A stretch of DNA of 10,236 bases from Deltaproteobacteria bacterium (lineage in GTDB: Bacteria; Desulfobacterota; Desulfobacteria; Desulfobacterales; JAFDDL01): contig JAFDDL010000089.1 in assembly GCA_019310865.1 (NCBI GenBank), positions 1 to 10,236 of the forward strand, given 5' to 3'. Both the position numbers and the translations under genes were made by a program. Below, piece by piece: positions 6,531-10,236 of this stretch. Below the pieces are notes generated by a model, which was given only the letters and a program-made list of their open reading frames with translations, ran no database searches and was not told where the DNA came from. The stretch's first letter is position 1. Each line of letters begins with the position of its first letter.

Positions 6531-7295
6531 TTATTCTTCTCCAGGGGGTTTTTGAAGTTTAAGTTCTTTTTGACTTTTTTTCGGCCGTCCAAAGATATCT
6601 TCGGCCAGTTCCTGAACAAGCAATCGATCTCTTTCGATCTTGGTGACCTTGCCCGAGTGTATGCCGATATGGGTACCGTTGGTAACGATATATCCTTTAC
6701 CGGTTGCATCCTGCACCAGGGCTTTGTTGCCGGAACCTGCCCGGATAATGCCGACCAACTTAAGTTGACTCAGGTCGATTTTTTCAAGTGGGGTAAGCGG
6801 TCGTTTCGGTTCGCCCAGCCGGGTCTTACCGAAATCTGTGACCCGGTCCTTGATGAGCGGGTCAAACGGATCGATTTTCCCTTCCGGATTGTACCGACGG
6901 CTGGTGTCGGTAATCCGGGTCCTCAGAGAGATCACGGGCGCTATTGTGGAAGCCGCTTCCTTGGCGGTTTCTGATTTAGCGCTTTGGGTGATGTCAGACG
7001 GTTCCTTCGGGGCGATTGCCCTGGAATGATCCATCGGTTCGGATTTCAGCTCGGAAACCGTTTTTGCTTGCTGGGCAGCGGTTAACGGAGATCCGGCTGC
7101 CGGTACCGGTTTTTTTGTGTCGGTGACTTTTGGTGGCGCCGCCGCTTCTTTCAGGTTGATTTTCTGCTTGACGATTGCTGGTTTGGGCGGTGGCGGGGCT
7201 GGTTCATCCTTGCAGCCCCACAGGCTCAGCAGAAGACAAACACTGATTATCATGCATCCAATGCCAAAACGTTTATTTATTGTGGATGACTTCAT
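6531..7295 (-). CDS. pilP: Type IV pilus assembly lipoprotein PilP
   Basis: A 254-aa lipoprotein with a hydrophobic N-terminal segment and LWGC at Cys28, followed by the proline run APPPPKP. Residues 40-130 are a low-complexity A/P/K/T linker. The conserved PilP domain is C-terminal (about 134-236), with RRYNPEGKIDPFDPLI, then PLTPLEKIDLSQLKLVGII, then a beta-rich part (KALVQDATGKGYIVTNGTHIG) and KVTKIERDRLLVQEL. In characterised systems PilP is inner-membrane anchored, binds the PilN/PilO heterodimer and contacts the PilQ N domains. The ATG at 7295 has AAGGA six bases upstream, overlapping the pilO stop. The stop TAA (6533-6531) is one base from the pilQ ATG. At over 250 residues it is longer than the roughly 175-180 aa PilP of Pseudomonas or Neisseria because of the linker. 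Confidence 0.95.
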   Translation of the reverse strand: MKSSTINKRFGIGCMIISVCLLLSLWGCKDEPAPPPPKPAIVKQKINLKEAAAPPKVTDTKKPVPAAGSPLTAAQQAKTVSELKSEPMDHSRAIAPKEPSDITQSAKSETAKEAASTIAPVISLRTRITDTSRRYNPEGKIDPFDPLIKDRVTDFGKTRLGEPKRPLTPLEKIDLSQLKLVGIIRAGSGNKALVQDATGKGYIVTNGTHIGIHSGKVTKIERDRLLVQELAEDIFGRPKKSQKELKLQKPPGEE

Positions 7296-7303
7296 GGAAA
7301 TCC

Positions 7304-7939
7304 TTATCTTCTACGGGTTCTTCGGTTGCTCTTTTTAGCGGTCGGTTCTTTTTCAACCGACTCCACAAATTTATAGGTAACCGCTGTGCACGAGGTGTCG
7401 AGGACAGCGCTTTTTTGCCCGCCCTTCATTTGGATGTCCTGAATATTTACAAGACGGAACAGTCGTGACACATTATCAAAAAAAGTGGCCACATTATGAT
7501 AGGTGCCGGCAACCTTTATGGCAACCGGAATTTCCGCATAAAAATCCTTGACGATCTCCGATTTAGGCTGAAAAAGAACAAACTCCAAACCGGCATCCTG
7601 GCCTGATTGTGAGACACTTGCCAGCAGAGACGGTATCTCTTTCTTTTCCGGTAACACCTTTTTGGCGATGAGAAAGTCTTCTTGGGCCTTCTTCATTTTT
7701 TCACGGTACTCGTTTAACTGAGCCGCTTTTCTTTTGGCGGTCGCCAGCTGTTGCTCAAGGGATCGATGTGACGTTTTCAGAGAATCGATTTGCTTAATCT
7801 TCGGTAGATAGGAAAAATATACAAATCCGCCGATAAGCAGCAAGAGGGCGCCGACGCAGATTAAAATGCGCTGCAATTTGGATAACTGCTCGACCTTTTC
7901 AAAAAATGGCGCCAGGGAGTCCATGACAGAAGTTTTCAT
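7304..7939 (-). CDS. pilO: Type IV pilus inner-membrane protein PilO
   Basis: A 211-aa bitopic inner-membrane protein. A short cytoplasmic N terminus is followed by one membrane segment (about 24-44, ILICVGALLLLIGGFVYFSY), a periplasmic coiled coil (about 46-95, rich in K/Q/E with heptad Leu/Ala), and a ferredoxin-like core (about 100-193) with VLPEKKEIPSLLASVSQSG and PVAIKVAGTYHNVATFFDNV, typical of PilO. The C terminus is strikingly basic (KKSNRRTRRR). PilO pairs with PilN and helps align the motor platform with PilQ. The ATG at 7939 overlaps the pilN stop in ATGA, indicating translational coupling; a weak GAGG lies further upstream. An in-frame ATG at codon 6 is a possible alternative start. 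Confidence 0.95.
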   Translation of the reverse strand: MKTSVMDSLAPFFEKVEQLSKLQRILICVGALLLLIGGFVYFSYLPKIKQIDSLKTSHRSLEQQLATAKRKAAQLNEYREKMKKAQEDFLIAKKVLPEKKEIPSLLASVSQSGQDAGLEFVLFQPKSEIVKDFYAEIPVAIKVAGTYHNVATFFDNVSRLFRLVNIQDIQMKGGQKSAVLDTSCTAVTYKFVESVEKEPTAKKSNRRTRRR

Positions 7940-8517
7940 TTGGATGCCGCCTCGTTCATTGCCTCAGTATCGGTTATCGCCTTCAGGCAGGTGATTTCAT
8001 AACTTTTTAGATCTATCCCGTCTTTGACCGATTGTTTTTTCAAGCTGTTTAAACTGACAGTCGGAAAAATGCCGGATTCCTCAAGACGGGTCATAAAATC
8101 AGCCACTGTTTTATTGTCAATGGCAATTCCCTTAATGGTGACCGACTTAGCCATAGCCGAAAAACTCGTGAACCACATCCGTTTTTCAATCACCATTTGT
8201 GTCATGGCGTCCAGAAGTTCAACCGGTGCCTTTCGATCCTTTTTAAGCCCCTCGATGACCTGGGTTTTTTGCCCCAGGGCGTCGAGTTCCTTCTTGATTA
8301 GATCTACCTCCTTGGCGTCCTTTTGGGTGGCGTTGAGCGCCAGCGTTGTCTGGTTAATTTGCTGGTGTAGGTTATCGATCTGTTTGGACCAGTAGCCTGT
8401 TAAATAATAAAGGCCGGTTGCCAGGCAAAAAAGCGACAGCAGGAAAATGGACACCTGTTTTCGGATATTTTCTCTTTGCCGGGCCGCACGAAACGGCAGG
8501 AGATTAATTCGTATCAT
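7936..8517 (-). CDS. pilN: Type IV pilus inner-membrane protein PilN
   Basis: A 193-aa protein opening with MIRINLLPFR, which contains the conserved INLLP motif that inserts into the groove of PilM in known structures. One membrane segment follows (about 22-41, VSIFLLSLFCLATGLYYLTG), then a periplasmic coiled coil (about 44-95) and a compact alpha/beta domain (about 98-180) including MWFTSFSAMAKSVTIKGIA and VADFMTRLEESGIFPTVSL. PilN carries the signal between cytoplasmic PilM and periplasmic PilO/PilP. The ATG at 8517 overlaps the pilM stop (ATGA, 8517-8514), and there is no strong ribosome binding site, so translation probably depends on pilM. It ends in TGA within the pilO start. Confidence 0.95.
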   Translation of the reverse strand: MIRINLLPFRAARQRENIRKQVSIFLLSLFCLATGLYYLTGYWSKQIDNLHQQINQTTLALNATQKDAKEVDLIKKELDALGQKTQVIEGLKKDRKAPVELLDAMTQMVIEKRMWFTSFSAMAKSVTIKGIAIDNKTVADFMTRLEESGIFPTVSLNSLKKQSVKDGIDLKSYEITCLKAITDTEAMNEAASK

Positions 8518-9593
8518 TTGTCATCGACTCTTCGTAATGCAAGCCCCATGGCAATGGCCGCCTGGGGTGCAACCTGTTGCAAGTAAGATGCATCGTGTTT
8601 ATGATTGCCTATATCGATATTTTCGAAAGGGTTGATGATTTCGATCGGTAATTCGGTTTCCGTCGAAAGGAGTTCCCTTAACATATTCATATTGCTGCCA
8701 CCACCGCCCAGAAGGATTTTATCGATTTCGCGATCACCAAGAGAGGAATAAAAGAAATCCAATGCACGTCTGATTTCCGTCACCCATTCTTCCGCAAAGG
8801 ACGACAAGATAGACGTGACATTCGCCTCGCTGATGCGATCGTCGGAGTTGCCGGATTTAATGCGTTCGGCATCCTGAAAAGAACATTCCGATTGAGACAT
8901 GATTTCATGATTGATCTGGCTGCAGCCCAGCGAGATGTCCCGCATAAACAGAGATGTTGTGCCGGATAAAATGTTCAATGATGTTTTGCTGGCACCGATA
9001 TCGAGCAATGTTACCGGGATTTCGTCGGTTTCATCCGCTGTTTCGCCTGTAGATAGATAATTGGTTTCGTAGATATTTTGCAAGGCAAAGGCATCCACAT
9101 CGATGATGCTCGCATGCCGTCCGGCTGATTGGACCACCGATAAATAATCGTCGATTAAATCCTTTTTGGCTGCCACCAGAAGCACGTTCATCTGGTTCGG
9201 GTTGTTTTCATTTTCGCCTAGAATTTGAAAATCAAGGTTCACATCGTTGATATCAAAAGGGATGTATTGCTCTGCTTCGAAATGAATTGTTTCCAGCAGC
9301 TGCGCTTCCGTCATGGTCTGGACGTTTATTTTTTTTACAATGATGGAATAACCGCCAATGGATACAGCCACCTTTTTTTCTTTGATATGGTGGTCCTTAA
9401 AAAGCGTTTTGATGGCATCGGAAACACCGTCCCTGTCCTTGATGATGCCGTCTTCAATCAGGTTCGGTTCCAATTCGAGCATTCCGAACTTTTTAAGCGC
9501 CCAACCGGTCTTTGCGGTTTCCATTTCCGCAACTTTAATGCACTGGGACCCGATATCCAATCCTACCAAGTGGTCTTTTTTTGCAAATGCCAT
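8514..9593 (-). CDS. pilM: Type IV pilus assembly ATPase-fold protein PilM
   Basis: A 359-aa cytoplasmic actin/FtsA-fold protein. Visible nucleotide-site motifs are phosphate-1 DIGSQCIK (13-20), phosphate-2 LLDIGASKTSLNIL (196-209), and the adenosine motif ILLGGGGSNM (293-302), with NPF (321-323) and the C-terminal APQAAIAMGLALR, both usual in PilM. The segment QLLETIHFEAEQYIPFDIND (98-117) is also characteristic. Family members bind the PilN N-terminal peptide and form a cytoplasmic ring around the motor base. The ATG at 9593 is three bases after the TAA of the upstream XRE gene. The preceding AAGAG is a modest ribosome binding site, so coupling to the regulator is likely. There is no signal peptide or membrane span, as expected. 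Confidence 0.97.
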   Translation of the reverse strand: MAFAKKDHLVGLDIGSQCIKVAEMETAKTGWALKKFGMLELEPNLIEDGIIKDRDGVSDAIKTLFKDHHIKEKKVAVSIGGYSIIVKKINVQTMTEAQLLETIHFEAEQYIPFDINDVNLDFQILGENENNPNQMNVLLVAAKKDLIDDYLSVVQSAGRHASIIDVDAFALQNIYETNYLSTGETADETDEIPVTLLDIGASKTSLNILSGTTSLFMRDISLGCSQINHEIMSQSECSFQDAERIKSGNSDDRISEANVTSILSSFAEEWVTEIRRALDFFYSSLGDREIDKILLGGGGSNMNMLRELLSTETELPIEIINPFENIDIGNHKHDASYLQQVAPQAAIAMGLALRRVDDK

Positions 9594-9596
9594 GAT

Positions 9597-9830
9597 TTAC
9601 TCTTGATCGCCGAAAACTTTGTTTTTATCCGAAAGGTCAAGACCCAGTGCCAAAATGATTTTCCGCATGGTTTCCATTCGGCATGGGTGCCCCGTTTCGA
9701 TGCGGGTGATCGTGATCGGTGATACGTTGGCCTTTCGTGCAAGCTCGGATTTGCTCATCAGCATCGATTCTCTTATTTGCTTAAGAGCGTTGCTGTCTTT
9801 TGGCGTCACTTCTTGTTGCATGCTGTTCAT
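9597..9830 (-). CDS. Small XRE-family (HTH_3) transcriptional regulator, first gene of the pil operon
   Basis: A 77-aa protein consisting of almost one domain: a Cro/C1-type helix-turn-helix at about residues 16-67 (LKQIRESMLMSKSELARKAN, then VSPITITRIETGH, then METMRKIILALGLDL). SKSELARKANVSPITITRIE is a classic HTH_3 core with the recognition helix around VSPITITRIE. There is no sensor or catalytic domain. The ATG at 9830 has only a poor ribosome binding site; the ATG at codon 4 (9821) is an alternative with no better one. Its stop is three bases before pilM, so it is co-transcribed with pilMNOPQ. By analogy with other operon-leading XRE proteins it may regulate its own promoter, in which case pilus assembly levels would follow it; this is inference. 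Confidence 0.92.
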   Translation of the reverse strand: MNSMQQEVTPKDSNALKQIRESMLMSKSELARKANVSPITITRIETGHPCRMETMRKIILALGLDLSDKNKVFGDQE

Positions 9831-9883
9831 AGGTGTTTTTCTTTTTAATAGTTATAAAGGCACCTACCATATCCATTAGGCTT

Positions 9884-9913
9884 ATTTTTCTCGCAATTTA
9901 AATGAAATGTCAA
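9884..9913 (-). promoter_or_regulatory. Putative sigma-70-type promoter of the XRE-pilMNOPQ operon
   Basis: On the minus strand a perfect -35 box TTGACA lies at 9913-9908. With an 18-base spacer the -10 candidate is AAAAAT (9889-9884), matching TATAAT at four of six positions. The start of transcription would be near 9877, leaving a leader of about 45 bases before the XRE ATG. AT-rich repeats lie directly upstream of the -35 box, where an UP element would be. The -10 is weak, so confidence is limited. Confidence 0.45.
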
Positions 9914-9915
9914 GT

Positions 9916-9940
9916 AAATTATATATAAATTATATATAAA
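9916..9940 (-). repeat. 11-bp direct repeat next to the -35 box
   Basis: On the minus strand TTTATATATAA occurs at 9940-9930 and again at 9929-9919, followed by TTT (9918-9916). The 11-bp period is close to one helical turn, so both copies face the same side of the DNA. The run ends three bases before TTGACA. It could be an UP element or tandem operator half-sites for the XRE protein. Confidence 0.75.
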
Positions 9941-10050
9941 TTTGATTAAACATTCTATATTGTGGTGTATTTTGTTTTATATGTCTATATATTGTGTTTT
10001 TGATTTTTCTGCAATATTTTTATAGCTGAATTGTACACCCAATGGCCGGC

Positions 10051-10115
10051 AAAAAAGGTTCACGGTTCCGGGTTCAAAGTTTCAGTTTCAGGTGTATTAA
10101 CCTTAAACCCAAACC
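10051..10115 (-). terminator. Probable terminator of the right-edge gene
   Basis: Immediately after the TAG of the right-edge gene, GGTTTGGGTTTAAGG (10115-10101, minus strand) can pair with CTTTGAACCCGGAACC (10079-10064). The stem has about 15 pairs including wobbles and one bulge, with a loop of about 21 bases. A run of six T on the minus strand (10056-10051) follows 7 bases after the stem. The large loop and the gap before the T run make it atypical. Confidence 0.45.
10057..10096 (+). repeat. Degenerate short tandem repeat (GGTTCAN-like)
   Basis: Consecutive units read GGTTCAC, GGTTCCG, GGTTCAAA, GTTTCA, GTTTCA and GGTGTA from 10057 to 10096. The unit length varies from 6 to 8 bases, so this is a decayed low-complexity intergenic repeat, not a CRISPR. 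It contributes one arm of the hairpin listed as the right-edge gene's terminator. Confidence 0.6.
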
Positions 10116-10236
10116 CTAGTTGGTGTCCATCCAGAAATAGGCAAATTCGATGTCTGCGCTTATCTGGTTGAGATCAAGGCTTGCGAAAAATTTTACCACA
10201 GGCATATGGTTGATATCGGAGTCTTCGCTTACCTCC
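10116..10236 (-). CDS. C-terminal end of an unrecognised protein (truncated by window edge)
   Basis: A minus-strand frame is open from the right edge to TAG at 10118-10116, giving the last 39 residues, from EVSEDSDINHMPVV through KFFASLDLNQ to the C-terminal FAYFWMDTN. The acidic/aromatic composition, a terminator-like hairpin right after the stop, and the shift from AT-rich intergenic to balanced composition support it as real coding sequence. Too little is visible to name a family. It is oriented like the pil operon, and its 3' end lies about 285 bp upstream of the XRE gene, from which the promoter region separates it. Confidence 0.6.
   Translation of the reverse strand, partial: EVSEDSDINHMPVVKFFASLDLNQISADIEFAYFWMDTN

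Larger units (their letters stand above)
9831..10050. other. AT-rich intergenic region upstream of the pil operon
   Basis: About 285 bp separate the XRE start from the stop of the next gene (10118-10116). The part from roughly 9880 to 10025 is very AT-rich compared with the genes, with long T runs on the plus strand. It contains the 11-bp repeat and promoter-like boxes listed separately; I see no further coding potential. A short dyad CCTA-N10-TAGG on the minus strand (about 9863-9880) lies near the predicted transcription start and could be an operator. Confidence 0.6.

Noticed and set aside
6530..6709. Upstream extension of the pilQ frame to an ATG at 6709
   Set aside because: The extra 60 codons lie inside pilP, show no homology-like features, and would displace the signal peptide; the ATG at 6529 has the ribosome binding site.
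10057..10096. CRISPR-like array
   Set aside because: Units are 6-8 bp, degenerate and contiguous, without spacers.
1..10236. tRNA, rRNA or insertion sequences
   Set aside because: No cloverleaf-like segment, rRNA signature, transposase-like protein or flanking inverted repeats were seen by eye; a covariance-model scan was not possible.

Overview
The window carries a type IV pilus assembly cluster of a Gram-negative bacterium. Gene order (XRE regulator, pilM, pilN, pilO, pilP, pilQ), a long PilQ with three AMIN domains, a six-TPR pilotin-like lipoprotein as in Myxococcus Tgl, and roughly balanced base composition suggest a Desulfobacterota or related delta-proteobacterial genome. The taxonomic call rests on gene content and protein style only.

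Layout, left to right. A 5'-truncated plus-strand gene of unknown function (3-689) is followed 18 bp later by a TPR lipoprotein (708-1484) resembling PilF/PilW/Tgl pilotins. A perfect 10-bp hairpin with T runs on both strands (1514-1550) separates it from a convergent minus-strand gene (1563-3632), a 689-aa lipoprotein with several Ig-like domains and a Ca-loop-like insert. A terminator hairpin (3682-3721) then marks the 3' end of the pil operon. The operon reads right to left on the minus strand: XRE regulator (9830-9597), pilM (9593-8514), pilN (8517-7936), pilO (7939-7304), pilP (7295-6531), pilQ (6529-3758). Gaps are -4 to +8 bp, with ATGA overlaps at pilM/pilN and pilN/pilO, so these genes are almost certainly co-transcribed. 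Upstream of the regulator is an AT-rich intergenic region with an 11-bp direct repeat next to a TTGACA box, the probable operon promoter. At the right edge is the C-terminal end of another minus-strand gene with its own probable terminator.

How they work together: PilM (cytoplasmic), PilN/PilO (inner membrane), lipoprotein PilP and secretin PilQ form the alignment subcomplex that joins the inner-membrane pilus motor to the outer-membrane pore. The TPR lipoprotein across the terminator is the likely factor that brings PilQ to, and assembles it in, the outer membrane.

The main surprise is an in-frame TAG at codon 146 of pilQ (6094-6092). It lies in the last strand of the first AMIN domain and cuts the lipoprotein signal off from the secretin body. 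Both sides are in the same frame and otherwise intact. The candidates are a nonsense mutation, a base-call error, stop readthrough or suppression, or pyrrolysine insertion. The rest of the window is conventional pilus biology with a few regulatory and repeat oddities; I see no CRISPR array, tRNA, rRNA or insertion sequence.
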